Positions 31,887 to 43,121 of a stretch of DNA of 64,000 nucleotides are shown here, piece by piece. This stretch comes from Stereum hirsutum FP-91666 SS1. Taxonomy: Eukaryota; Basidiomycota; Agaricomycetes; Russulales; Stereaceae. Every line of letters begins with the position of its first letter. Position 1 is the stretch's first letter. The stretch is from the NCBI RefSeq assembly GCF_000264905.1, contig NW_006763145.1:3261-67260 (forward strand). Reading direction: 5' to 3'. The notes beneath the pieces are model-generated. The model had not been told where the DNA came from. It saw only the letters and a program-made list of their open reading frames with translations, and did not search any database. The position numbers and the translations under genes were made by a program.

Positions 31887-32721
31887 TGTGAAGGCCAGGT
31901 CAGGTTAAGGAGAGGTCGCGAAACAAATCTCGTGCGTTCTTCCACTCTACTTTACCATCCTTCGAGATTTTCGCAAGCCTTCTTTTATTAACATGCTAAT
32001 AAAGCTTTTAATCACAGGTTATTAACTCGGAATTTCACATTGTTATTAACACTGTAAAAAATGTGTTAATAAAGAGGCTCGGACCCCGGTTGTTAATAAC
32101 ATGGGTGAGACTCGCCCCGGGAATTATTCACGGAACCCTAGCCGGTTCTTCCCCATGAAGGGCGGAGGGCAAGTTGATGCAGTTCCGAGCGATGGGGAAC
32201 GATCAGGTGGTCAAAGTCCACGACGACAGGCGCTACAGCAGTGTCTGGGCTAACAAGCGACGTGGGGGTGTGGAGAACAAAGAGAACGTCGAGTGCTTGG
32301 AGTGCTTTAAATTTAATTGACAGGTTGGGGATAATGCGGAGGGTGAATGACCGGGGATGGCCGAGGATCGGCGTAAGGTCGGATTGGGTCGGTGATCGCG
32401 GGCCGGAAGTCAGGGGGCTGGCGTGGGCTGGGCTTTCGTCGCTCGTGCTCGAACCGTCAACAGGATTCCAAACCGTTGCCGACCGCCCGCCTTTTGCTCG
32501 ACGTCAACAACGGCGACTACGACCATCAACGTCGCGAGCACTGGATTTCTTCAAATCCCTTTCTCGAGCGTTCTGTGAAGCATCCAACGGCTCGCGTCTC
32601 ATCGACCACCGACGACGGACTCTCGAGCCCTCTGCGGCACCCTACTCGTCGGGATCTGCTTTTTTTTCGATCCTCTTTTTTTCGCGTTTCGTCGCTGTAA
32701 TTCTACCGCCACAACCTGGTA

Positions 32722-33923
32722 TTGGGTTCGATTCTCGTATCGTTCCCCTCGCCCGTGCTCTCTGTCGCGGTTGATGTCGTGAAAGACCTTGACGGAGGTG
32801 AAGCGCTTTCCGGACTTTGGCATAGTGAGTCCTTCTTCGTCTTCTTTGATTTTATTTCCATGTGATACTCATCCAAATCGCTCGAAAAGTCTTTACGAAA
32901 TGCAAAGAGTCCTTGCATGAAGGCGAACGTCTGGAGAACATCTCCTGGCGCCTCTGGTATCGCGAAGTCTCTCAGTATCGTTCTTCACTGCCATCGTCCC
33001 GGAGTCTGTCCCCCGAACCTATCGACCATAGCGTGAACGGGCTCGAGACACCGCCCTCTCCCATATCTCAGCAGGACGAGGCCCGTTACTACGATGGTGA
33101 GTACCATTCATTCTGTATCTTTCCTCGGTTCCCCTGTTCATTGTGCTCTTTGCCAGGTCCATACCTCACCTCTACCTCCGCCCAGCGTGTCCCCTCGCCT
33201 TCATCGCCGAATGGACGCGCCGGCGCGTCATTCTCCGAGATCGACCATCGACTCTCAGTCTCTCCCGCATCGAGCTACCGTCCATCGAGTATCCGTTCTA
33301 AGTCCAGCTCATCCGTCGGCCGCATCATCGTCGATATGCTCCCGGACAATAAGCTGGTCGGGCCTATTCACCAGCCCAGGCCTTCCTGTGACGCGTCCCC
33401 AATACCGCCACGACCCGATTCCACCTGCGTCGTCGTATCCCCCCTTCCGGGCATGCTACTCTCACAACCTGCGCAATCTCCGCATGCTCCATCCACACCT
33501 CCCTCCGGATCGAACTCTATATCCACATCGAGTCTCTTTCCCCGCGTAGTCGTCGTGAACCCTACGCCACATCCTACACCTCCCGCTACTCCAGCACCTC
33601 CTTCGCCTGTCACTCATTTCAACCCTCATTCTGACCCGATTTATCCCACCAAGGGCAGCCCTCCAACAGTCCGACACCCACAGCCTCCTTCGAGTGGAAA
33701 CGAAGGCGTTGGAGTGATGGGTGGAGATCGCTTTGTACCAGTGAGCGTAAGAAACGGGGAAATGGCAGCCGTATGTTTGTTTGAGGAGAGTCCGATACTG
33801 TTGTTGAAGAGGCTTTTCGGTCTCAGAAGGAAAGGGATGGGGTATCAAGCGACGCATCTGGGGAAGGTTCTGAATGCTCGCCTCTTGTCAAGAGATGACT
33901 TTGATGATGCGATGGATCTCTGA
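32722..33923 (+). CDS. PF08550 (AreA N-terminal-like, DUF1752) domain protein
   Basis: Exon 1 ends DGGEALSGLWH with donor GTGAGT (32824). The next exon continues FTKCKESLHEGERLENISWRLWYRE, the hallmark helix pair of the domain found at the N-terminus of fungal GATA factors such as AreA and in proteins lacking the finger. A short 60-nt in-frame intron follows (about 33096-33155). The rest is Ser/Pro-rich and low complexity, with a conserved block 'VGRIIVDMLPD' and a C-terminal 'PILLLKRLFGLRRK' segment. No C-x2-C GATA finger is present. A role in nutrient or stress signalling is inferred from the family only. The true start is unresolved: no ATG lies in frame before the domain, so a further 5' exon is likely in 32200-32700. 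Confidence 0.6.
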
Positions 33924-34177
33924 TATATCTTTCGGTGCCACATAAAATACATTACCCTTATATTTATGATACGTGCCTCAGTCTTCGACTAATATATCGC
34001 ACCTTGAGAACGCGGCCATATGCCATGCTTGCTCACAGCCCTCGCGTCGAAGTCAAATAGCTAAAACTGGCTACGACAGGCTTCCCTATCCGAAGGAAAA
34101 TAGGAACGACAAAACCAAAGAGGTACATATGTTACGGTTTCCAAACGGTTTCGGTGTCAAGATTCCATATCAATCGC

Positions 34178-37023
34178 TCAGGAGGATACACCTTGAAACC
34201 ACGAGTCGGAGCTATAATCACTGCTGTAACGACTATCGGCAGCCTTGAGTAAGTCCGCTGCACGCTCCGCGATTATGAAGGTCGGACCCATTGTGTGGGC
34301 TGCAGGAATATAAGGCTGCGATTCCCATCCATGAAAAGATAAGGAGCGCGAAAATTTGAGGGATAAAGTTGACTCACGAAGACGGAAGCGTCAACAACCC
34401 TCAGCCCAACCGTACCTTTCACTCTCAGATCAACTTCCAGTGCACCATCGCCTATACCATTCGCACTCCCATTCCTACCCATAGGTACTGTGCAGGAGAC
34501 GTGATTCACCGTCTGAGCAGTATTTCGGATCCACTGCTCAATCTCCTCGTCCGTGGTCGCGTTCAGACTCGATCCAACCTCCTCAATGATATAGCCGTCA
34601 AAGGCTCGGGTTGATACGTATCGACGAGCTGCCTTAACTGCGTAGACGAGGGCGTGGATGTCGAGTGGTTCTTCGGGTGAGATCAAGTTGGCGGAGATGA
34701 GAGGATGCGCGAAGGGATCGGCGGATGTCAGAGTAATATTGCCGCCTGTATGTTTAGTTGGCCCATGTGGGAAGGCGTCAGCACAGAGAGGCCGCAGTAG
34801 GATAAAATGGAGGACACACGAGAGGCGGGCGAGACAAGATTTACGAGCATGCTGAAATAGTGTCCGCTCGTTGGTGCAGCGTCATTGAAGTTAAGGAATC
34901 CATCCTAAAGAGACCATCAGTCGGTATCTTCCGCATACTTATATCCGCGAATATTCAGATCTCTCAGACATCAGCATACCACAAAGATGAACTAGTAATT
35001 TGCTGCCGTAGGTCCCGAGCTTGGATCCTTAGTACTTCCACCTCCGTAAACACTCGTTTCGTTCGCCGGAACCCTCAGCCATCCCCACTGACTTCCCGCA
35101 GAGTTGACGAGATATCCAGTCCTGTTAGTCTGCCATAGTGCGAGCTGTTCGGCAGCAAAGGTCCTGTTCTGAGTGAGATTATCGAGGACTGTGTCGTTAG
35201 AGGTCACTTCCCAGTTTATTGCAAGCAGTGGATGGTCCTGATAATCGCCGGTATCATGATCAATTGACCAATCGTGGAAAAGAGCAGATAAGGAGAAATT
35301 TTCCATGTGTATGCGTTGTGGGAGGAACGTACCTGTAAGTTTTGGCCGACATCCGGAAGCTCCACAATTGTGTCAATGCCGACCACAGATAGGACAGAGG
35401 GGTCGCCAATGCCCGAGAGCATGACTGGTAGTATTATGATAAAAAGGGCCACAGCGAAAGTGAAAACATGCGTCTTACGAATATGAGGCGTCTTGATTGG
35501 GCCTGCGGAAAGAATGACCTCGCGACTCGCATTCATAAAGTACACCGAACCTAGTCACGAATATCAGCTCTGTCATCCACATCCCAAAGTTCTGGTTACG
35601 AGAAATCAAACTGTACCGTACCAGAGTTGTTCTGTGCAAACTGTACTCCACGAAATATAGGGAGATCATTGTCCGTTCCGATTCGAATCAGCTTTGCTAC
35701 TGAGGTGTTCACAAGGACGTCGAGGTTGGAGCGATTGAGCGCAGGCTCAATGTATGCCCTTGCTGATCCATCGCGGGCGCCATCAGCGATCTACAAGATA
35801 TATTCGTTTACTACTCTCATCTGAAGCCATAGAAATGTAAAGAACGCATACATCCCACTGCGCCCAGCCTGTAAGATTTTTAATGAGCAAGTTGTGAAGT
35901 CGCAAATAGCGCCGTAGACATACTGATGCCAATGCTGTCTCCCGAATTGACATCTTCGTTATACGGGAACTCGGAAGACAGGTCAGCGGACGCATTCAGA
36001 ACGAGTGAGTCTGTACCCTCGGTATATCCAGTGAGGCTTATCATGACAGGACCTGTACAAAGCGTAATGATATAGTTAACGCATCGATTGAGAGAAAAGA
36101 GAAGCAAAGTACCGTCAGTGCCATGATCAGCGGGTATGATTTCTCCAGTAGTGTCGCGACCATCGGCAGGGGGTGTCAAGGTCTCCAGCTGCGTCCGCAT
36201 GTGATAATTACCATTGATATACCTCTTCCGGAACCAACTTACGATGACTCGATATACTCACCTTCAACATATACGGGTACAATCCGTCCCAAGACCATCC
36301 ATCGTCCCCCGTATAAGTCGCATATCTATCGAAATCGTCCCTTGATCCTCTATTGAACGCCATGAAATCTGGTGGACAACGTTATTGGGTGGGCTGATGC
36401 CGTTTACGGATGAAAAGAAGAGGAACATACTGATTGACGTAGACCCGCCGAGGACGAACCCACGGGCGTATGCTATAGATCTATCATTGTAACCAGGCAT
36501 AGATGCTGTAGTGAAGTTCCAGTCCTGTGGACAGTATCATGGCCCGAGCGATAAGCCTTGAGTGCGTGAACAATATAAATATGCATACAAATTGAGATCC
36601 CGCGAGAGTGGCCGCAAACCCTGGGACCTCGATGTCCAAGTTCGTATAGTCACTACATCGAAGCGTTGATATGAGCTGCAAATATACCATGGAATGTCTG
36701 GGAGGAACATATGAGTGATGGTTTACGCACCTAGAGCCAGCCTCAATGAGCAAAACCCTCACTTCCGGCTCCTCAGTCAATCTATTGACGATTACTCCCC
36801 CACCGGCACCACCTATCTCATCCCAAGGTACAATGCCCAAACGATAACATTAAACCTCAAACGATTGCCTAGAGGGATGGTCTCAGGTCGTACCTCCGAC
36901 GATAATGTAGTCATACAAGGTGTTGGCAGGTATTTGCGACGGGTTCTGATACAACGCACCAAGAACGGAAATTATGCAGGAGCTGACTATGAAGTGGAGG
37001 AGACGAGAGAAGACGAAAGCCAT
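34178..37023 (-). CDS. secreted GMC (AA3) flavin oxidoreductase
   Basis: The start MAFVFSRLLHFIVSSC looks like a signal peptide, placing the enzyme in the secretory pathway. The FAD-binding beta-alpha-beta follows (YDYIIVGG, intron, GAGGGVIVNRL ... VRVLLIEAGS). Further landmarks in order: ARGFVLGGSTSI; FNRGSRDDFDRYA; GPVMISLTGY; GMC signature 2 (VILSAGPIKTPHI, intron, LMLSGIGDPS); VDASVF then PYIPAAHTMGPTFIIAERAADLLK. Both catalytic His positions are occupied (VNHVSC and AAHTMG). The gene has about ten short introns, and every junction I tested kept frame; the last is TTC|GTGAGT ... CGCAG|CCT. Family members oxidise alcohols, aldehydes or sugars and supply H2O2 for lignocellulose attack; the substrate cannot be told from sequence alone. 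It appears intact. Confidence 0.85.
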
Positions 37024-37389
37024 TTCGCCTATTGTCTGTGAGAACCAAAAGACGAAAAGGAGTTCGCCAATCAAATCGAAGTGCGCTAAACCGGCACGAG
37101 CTTATAAGGTGCGTATAGTGGGTATTCCACTGTTTGTTGCATATGATAAGAAGACTTTCGGACAAAACGCTTCTCAGTTAGGGAGAGCCAGAGCAACAAA
37201 CGGAGTAAGCGAAGCAGGATGGCCGACCGAGAATAGACGTACCTTGAAGCATAGACGCTCATCAAATTCACTCAAGACAGGGTTTCCCCTCAAGCCCGAA
37301 AGAAATCCTCCATCTCATCTCCCCCTCCCACAAAGGATCATATTTTGAAACATCTGACCAATGGATAGGCCGGAGTTCCCCAAGTCCAT

Positions 37390-39405
37390 ATATCACCATG
37401 CAGTCTAACTTTTACCAAGAAGCTCGTTCGCTTGTTTGCCCTCGCCTCGGGTCAGAAAAGCGATACTGTGTTCGACGACCTCTTCCACTTTCCCTCCATG
37501 AGCGTTCGGGCTCCGCACTACCCGCTGAACGCCGATGTGAAGGACACAGATTATATTGGGCAAGGCGCACATGCTGACTTCTCTCGCACGTTCCTCCTCT
37601 GTTTCGCATCGTCCAATTAGCGCTTTGAGGAGTGACATTTGCCCAATATTCCTCATGCTCCCACCACGACCATAATCGCCTGTACCCCCAGCCAAGTATC
37701 TCTCCCCAAGCTCCTCAAACGTCTCCAACAACCTCTCGACAGCCTCCAACGTGAAATCCTCCATCTCCTCCACAGTCGGCAACCCCCTTCTCCGCATCCA
37801 AATCCAAGGCACCCTGCTCATCACCTCCTCCGTTCTCGTACCCACCCAGCTTCGACGTACGGTGCTTTCTACTCTCGCTCATGCTGGAAAGCTGGTGCTG
37901 CGTGGCGTCCAAGAGTGGGGAATGAAGATACTGGGGGGGAGAGGACGCGAAGCGTGTGGGAGAGGAATTTGTATAGCGATGGAGGAAGGGAGCGTCGGTT
38001 TGAGTGGCGATTAGGCGATGAGTTGGGAGTAGATCTTTGAGACCGTTTGGTTCCTTAGCGTGTTGCAGTTCCGCGGGGTAAGATGAGCATGAGCACGATT
38101 CTATCGTCCGAATACCGTTAGTACAGCCCGTTCGCATTCTCTGTATCGAGGAGACGAAGGGAGCACGTACATTGCACAAGCCGCTCTAATCCCAATCATG
38201 TGTATTAATACTTCACGCTCGGCAACACAAGCTCGAGCGTGGACACATATGCCGCCAGCGTCTCGAACGCCTGTAGGACACTTCCGGTCGACGGCGAAAG
38301 GGCGTTCGACAGCCTGTTTCCCGTCAATAGCGATCGTCTTCCGGTCTTCTATAGGATCTTCGTCTTCTACATGCACCGAACGCATAAGAAAAGATAAGCC
38401 AGCCTGACCGCGTAACTAAATGACGAAGAAGACAAAAAGACAAAGGGATATAGGCGAACCACGGATTGAAATATCTGCGTTCACGCTCGTAGCCCTCTAG
38501 GGCTGCGGCATAATCGGAAGATACGGCTTAGACCCCAACGCCATAGTTCCAGAGTTCGATAAACATTCGCCCACGTCATTATGAGGTAGTGTGATAGCGT
38601 GGCGTCGAAGGGGCCGACTGGTCTGTCTTGAAGCACGGAACTAGACCAGGGAAATCGTAAAGCAGTCACGAGAAGGACAGCGGAAACGAAGAATAACGCA
38701 CTGTGCATTCAGATCATCTGCTACACAAAGACTGTGAGTCTGACCTGAGGACTTCTCGTCCCACCGCGATCGCTATAGACAAGACACATCAAATCAGCGT
38801 TCCGATGCGGTGGGAACAGGTAGAGATACAACGCACCGATCAGCTCTGCACATTCCATCGCCTTGACCCTCAACTTCCTATTCCCAGGCACAGTCGTATT
38901 CGTATTCCTGAGCACGTTCAGGAGCAGGCTCATGATGCTCGAGTGATGCTTCATCGACGACAAATCAATAATACAGTCGACGCGTCTACCTCACCACACG
39001 CCACAGAAAAGAGTAAACCAAGCCAACGTCAGCACAAGTCCTAATCCGAAACACCCCAACGACACCAAGAAGGGAAGAAAGTTCACCTTCGCAAATGTAT
39101 TTTCACTCGCATCTGCAACTATAACCAACGTCCTAATCATCTGCTCGTGCGCATCAACTCCTCCCGCTCGTCCCATCCGCACCTCCTCCATTCCCGTCCT
39201 CCATTCCCTCCATTGTCATCGCTATTACGATGGACAGACAACCTCGCAAGACTGCACAGTTTCAAGTACCTCTCCAGGATAGGATCCAGGTAAGAAATGG
39301 GTGTGTCCCGCTCGACGCCCTTGCAGATGTTGATGAGCGCGGGTGTGGCGTGGGCGTGGACTCTATTTTCGAGGTTCGTTCGTGGATGGTGTCATTTGAG
39401 AATGC
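37390..39405 (-). pseudogene. decayed fragment of karyopherin Kap121/importin-5
   Basis: Importin-5 (yeast Pse1/Kap121) is a HEAT-repeat nuclear import receptor of about 1,100 aa. This relic retains pieces from its middle and C-terminal parts in the right order: VHAHATPALINICKGVERD, VADASENTFAK, NVLRNTN...RKLRVKAMECAELIG, AIAVGREVL, LSHYLIMTWANVY, LGSKPYLPIMPQP, RATSVNADISI, and VEEMEDFTLEAVERLL near 37760. The frames change between pieces. A TAG (38497-38499) interrupts the text right after YLPIMPQP. Old intron borders are still visible. Both ends of the protein are missing. A functional copy must exist elsewhere, so this is a partial duplicate that has decayed. Confidence 0.75.
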
Positions 39406-40306
39406 GTGGATGCGTGAATGAGCTGGGAGGGAGTACAGGGAGATGATGAGATGAAGAATTCTATGACGGCCGGAATGTTGAGGTACACGAACCTCGATTC
39501 GGGCGCTCCGAGCGTAGAGACGGGCGTTGAGAGTGTTGTTAATAATACTCGGCCAAGATTACTTCGTACATGGTGATAGTGGAGTATAATCAGTGATATA
39601 TACTTCCTAGCGGCTGTGGAGAGAGCGGGACGTACCAGGTGACCAGTGAACAGTTAACCACTACGTCCGCAATAACGGAATCGTCGACTTTACGTGAGGG
39701 ACGCAAACCACATATCTCACCATTGGATATAGAACGTTTAGTAGCGGAAGGACAAGACTTTGAATGGCAACTGGCCCTTTGACTGGTATGCGACCACCAT
39801 GTCCACTGTTGAGCTCATGGTCAAACAGAGTGCGACCTCGAAGCCGAGTTTCTGGGTCTGGACGATTCGGAGAAATGCGCGTTCGACGCATGTACTTATA
39901 GTTCCAGGGCCCTGGCGACGAACACCCGCTCCTCTTTCCTCTCCCTCCTTGCTTCGTCGGCTGTGTCTTCATCAAATCCCGTCAAACAAAACCACCATAT
40001 TATTATGGATACGTGTGGGGAGGATGGATCAGTTGGCGGTTGAACAATCTCTCAGGTTCGCCCCTCCCGGTCTTCATCGCCCCTTCTCCCAACCCAATCC
40101 CAACCTTCTCCGTCTCTTTTAATCACTATTGTTCCTGGTTTTCGAGTTCCTCGAATGATTTCACTTTCTTCATATTCGTAGCTCGGATTGTAATAAACAG
40201 GTAAGATTGTCAAACATTCACAATCACTTCCATTATACAAGTCACTTCAGACGTAGGTAACGATGACGATCTCGAAGTCCGTCGACCCCTATGAACGCTC
40301 TACGCA
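39406..40306. other. intergenic
   Basis: 3' flank of the CsbD-like gene and upstream edge of the Kap121 relic. No gene family is recognised. Confidence 0.45.
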
Positions 40307-41040
40307 TCAAACATTCTTGTTGACTTCCTGCTTTGCTTGGCCCTTATCATTCTGGAGATTGCCTACACCACACCGGAAATTATCAGCACCAGCCATCATC
40401 TCAGTCCCGCACTCAACCCAACCACGACGCAACAGCAAAGGATTTATGCTCACCAGAAGTCTGCTGCGTCTTATCCCCCGTGACGGCGCCAACGATCGCA
40501 TCCTTCTTCCCCACGACTCTATCAGCAGTTCCCTCCATATAACCTTGGGCTTGGGCGGCCTTGTATTCTGCTTCACCTGCGGCATGCTCCTCCTTGCCGG
40601 AGGTTTGCCAAGATTCGGCGCCAGTCACGTTACCGATCTGTGGGGGAATGGTGAGAAATCAGTACAGGATTTTGAAGTAGGGAGAAGGTAGAGATATGAT
40701 ATTGTGCATTCAGAAGGGGTATATATGGTCAAACGAGATAGACGAGATCGGACGGCGGGATGGGATCAGGGGCAGTGAGAAGGAGGACAGAGATGACGAA
40801 GGAATAGGGGCTGGATGGCGCATACGGGCGTGGGGGAATGGAAGCAGCGGAGTAGTGAAGTGAAAATAGGGAGTAGAAACTTACGGCTTCAACAACGGTC
40901 CCCTTCAGCGAGTGGTACTGACCGGTGGTCTTGCTGCAGAGCGGGGGTAAGAACGGCATCTTCAGTTATCCGCCGTCGTTCGTTGCCTCTGAATCTTGCA
41001 ATCGAAGTAACAAGACTCACTTGGGCTCGTTGGAGGACAT
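40307..41040 (-). CDS. CsbD-like stress-response protein
   Basis: Four exons (41040-41021, 40933-40885, 40637-40454, 40362-40307) sum to 309 nt, giving 102 aa. The N-terminus [18 protein letters not shown] leads to two imperfect CsbD-type repeats ([17 protein letters not shown] and [19 protein letters not shown]) and the ending [16 protein letters not shown]. The protein is small, hydrophilic and rich in Gly, Ala, Lys and Glu, with no signal peptide. CsbD (PF05532) was defined in bacteria as a sigma-B-dependent general stress protein. Fungal members are common in basidiomycetes and their biochemical role is unknown. A TATA box sits about 100 nt upstream. It is complete and well conserved. Confidence 0.85.
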
Positions 41041-41141
41041 GATTGATTCGTAGTAAACGGGAAAAGTGACGGGTAAGAGTGCTGATTGCAATGGGGTAAG
41101 TCTGAGCGGTGGATGTGTAAGAAGGGGTAGAGAGCTTGGCC

Positions 41142-41147
41142 TTTATA
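41142..41147 (-). promoter_or_regulatory. TATA box of the CsbD-like gene
   Basis: TATAAA on the minus strand (within GATATAAAGG), 102 nt upstream of the ATG at 41040. Confidence 0.5.
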
Positions 41148-41915
41148 TCCCCAGCTTGCTCGGAGGCGGGATGAATTGATGAGGTCATTGCGCATCCAAC
41201 AATCTTGGACGAAAACTGAGATGCTGGGCTGACATCCGCGTCAGATTCAATTCAGTTGGCCGTCTCGATCGAAGTCGCAGTTTGCTGATGCGGTACCGAA
41301 TGACTGATGTTCGTCGCCTTGAGAATCGACGAGACATTTGAACCAGACTCTAGCCAGCCTCCGGATCGGAAGGTTGTGCATACCAAGGCGTGAGTCCTTT
41401 AACGCATTCTGCAGATGGAGGACCTCTTGAACGTTGCTGGGAGGCGGGCAAAAGGCGGGGAACATCCGATCAGCGGAAGCCTTTCAGGCCTCGGATCGTT
41501 GTCATGTTCCGGACCCGACCACACGGCGAGTGACGCTTTCTCCGACCTGGTTGCTCGGACTTCCGAAAGCACCTACGTCACCGTCCTCTATTCGGCCTTT
41601 CTTAAGTTCCTCCTCCTCCTTGCCCCCTCTATCATACATCCACCTGCGATGATTGACCAGAGGGTCACGGTCAAGAGTTGACTGCTATTCGCCAAGGCCT
41701 GGGATTGCTTACGTGAGAACAATCGGACATAGCCGGTATTTTGAACAGACGGGAGTTGTTTGACGTATAAGCCGCAATTCTCTTCTCGAGTCATGATACC
41801 TCAGGCGTCGTCCAGATCACTTATCCTCATATCCTCCGCGTTATCGCGCCTTCAACCATGTTTGCGATAAAGCACTTCTTCTCTACGCTCAACGTCGATT
41901 CCAACGTTCGAAGAA
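41148..41915. other. intergenic, divergent promoter region
   Basis: It lies between the CsbD-like gene (minus) and the nucleotidyltransferase gene (plus). No gene is supported. Confidence 0.45.
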
Positions 41916-42850
41916 ATGCGCGTTCGCCTTCAACCCGTGTGGGAAAAGGAGGAAAACCGAAGTAAGATCGTCTGGGCCGGAATATTTGGTTCCGTTGGAC
42001 GAGGTCGTGCCCACAAAGACTCCGATGTCGATGTCGTTATGGTCATGACGGAGGGGTTCAAAGGCGAGCCAATCGAGCTTGAGCAAGGTCAGCCCAAACA
42101 ATGTACTCCGTGGCAGTCTTGCATTCAACTATCATCTTGCTCTTCTCAGATTTGAATGACGCTTGCGGACGCGACGTATCCTACATTCCCATATGGCGTG
42201 CACCAGCCACTGTGTGATCATGGATGTGGGGTCATGTCCGTGTTGAGGCTCTTCTCTCCGCCCGTACCGTTTACGGCGATCGCAAAGATGTTGAGCATCT
42301 GAGGAAAGAGGGTCTTCAAACGCTCCTAGAAGCTAGGGACAGATATGATTCCATTGCTGATGCGGTAGGAATAGTGAAGTCTTTCGTTTCCCGGGCACAG
42401 ACAGCGAAGTGAGTGTACGATACTGCCCATGCATCGCATTCCTTGATGCTTATCCGTTCCGGCGTTTCATAGTCCTTCATCTCCCCCGACTGTCAAGCTA
42501 CACGCCAGGAAGGTCTTAAGGCGATCCGTAGGATTCTGCACCTCCTCGATTTCCCAGATCTTAGTCATCCTGCCCGCACAATGGTGAATATTTTCGCTTA
42601 CGGTGAAAATGAAAAGATGCAGAAAATCCTCAATACCCAACCCCCGAATTCGCTCGACCTTGATGCATCGACGTGGAGAGAGATTTGGCCGCGATTGTTT
42701 GTGACACATTGTACCATGTGGTCTTGGGACATCGGTTGCTCAGATGCTCGAGAGTATATCGCCCATATGCTTGTATCTGCGCGGCTTGCCGAACACTTCG
42801 AGGAGGGGAAGGTCATCGATGATAGTTTGTATGCGGAGATCGTCAGATAA
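41916..42850 (+). pseudogene. MNT-type nucleotidyltransferase, apparently disrupted
   Basis: The first exon encodes a minimal nucleotidyltransferase core: WAGIFGSVGRGRAHKDSDVDVVMV has the GS motif followed by the D-x-D metal pair. The second exon begins DLNDACGRDVSYIPIW, supplying the third acidic strand. The helical C-terminal part is visible (HVRVEALLSARTVYG ... LEARDRYDSIADAV; later QEGLKAIRRILHLLDFPD ... AREYIAHMLVSARLAEHFEEG). Two problems suggest decay. An in-frame TGA lies at 42214-42216 between APATV and SWMWGHV, and the donor at about 42409 leaves a phase that does not join to the frame of the last exon. A 36-nt intron could hide the stop but would delete conserved-looking sequence. 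Enzymes of this fold transfer nucleotides to small molecules, RNA or proteins. The target here is unknown. Confidence 0.55.
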
Positions 42851-43121
42851 CGTATTTGCGGCCCACGAAACTTCTCTATACTGCATATTACTATGTCGTT
42901 CTAGCGGTAGTCTATCTTTCTTCATTGCATGTGAGAGATGCATATACATTCATGATAGCGGTCAAGGAAAGATTCATACATGATATACTACATAATTGAT
43001 GATAATGTCCTGAGATTCATGAAAAGTTTTGTTAATGTCGCCTCCAACCCGTGCGCAGATATCCCATTCTGTCTAGATGAGTCAATCCCGCCGCGTACGG
43101 GCGTCGCTTGATGAATATCGA
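42851..43121. other. convergent intergenic spacer
   Basis: Short 3' spacer between the nucleotidyltransferase relic (plus) and the GT2 gene (minus). No feature recognised. Confidence 0.5.

Larger units (their letters stand above)
30828..32140. mobile_element. 1.3-kb non-autonomous TIR element
   Basis: The left end reads TAGGGTACCGTGAA and the right end TTCACGGAACCCTA, an inverted repeat of about 14 bp with one mismatch; TA may be the duplicated target. Subterminal TTAATAACATG-type repeats occur at both ends (30877-30910 and 31985-32105). Degenerate TAACCT motifs (31045-31145) face AGGTTA-like motifs (31270-31335). It contains two related smaller elements and no open frame of interest. Confidence 0.65.

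Noticed and set aside
32721..32735. GGTTCGATTC resembling a tRNA B box
   Set aside because: No A box or cloverleaf can be drawn upstream, and the position falls in the 5' part of the PF08550 gene.
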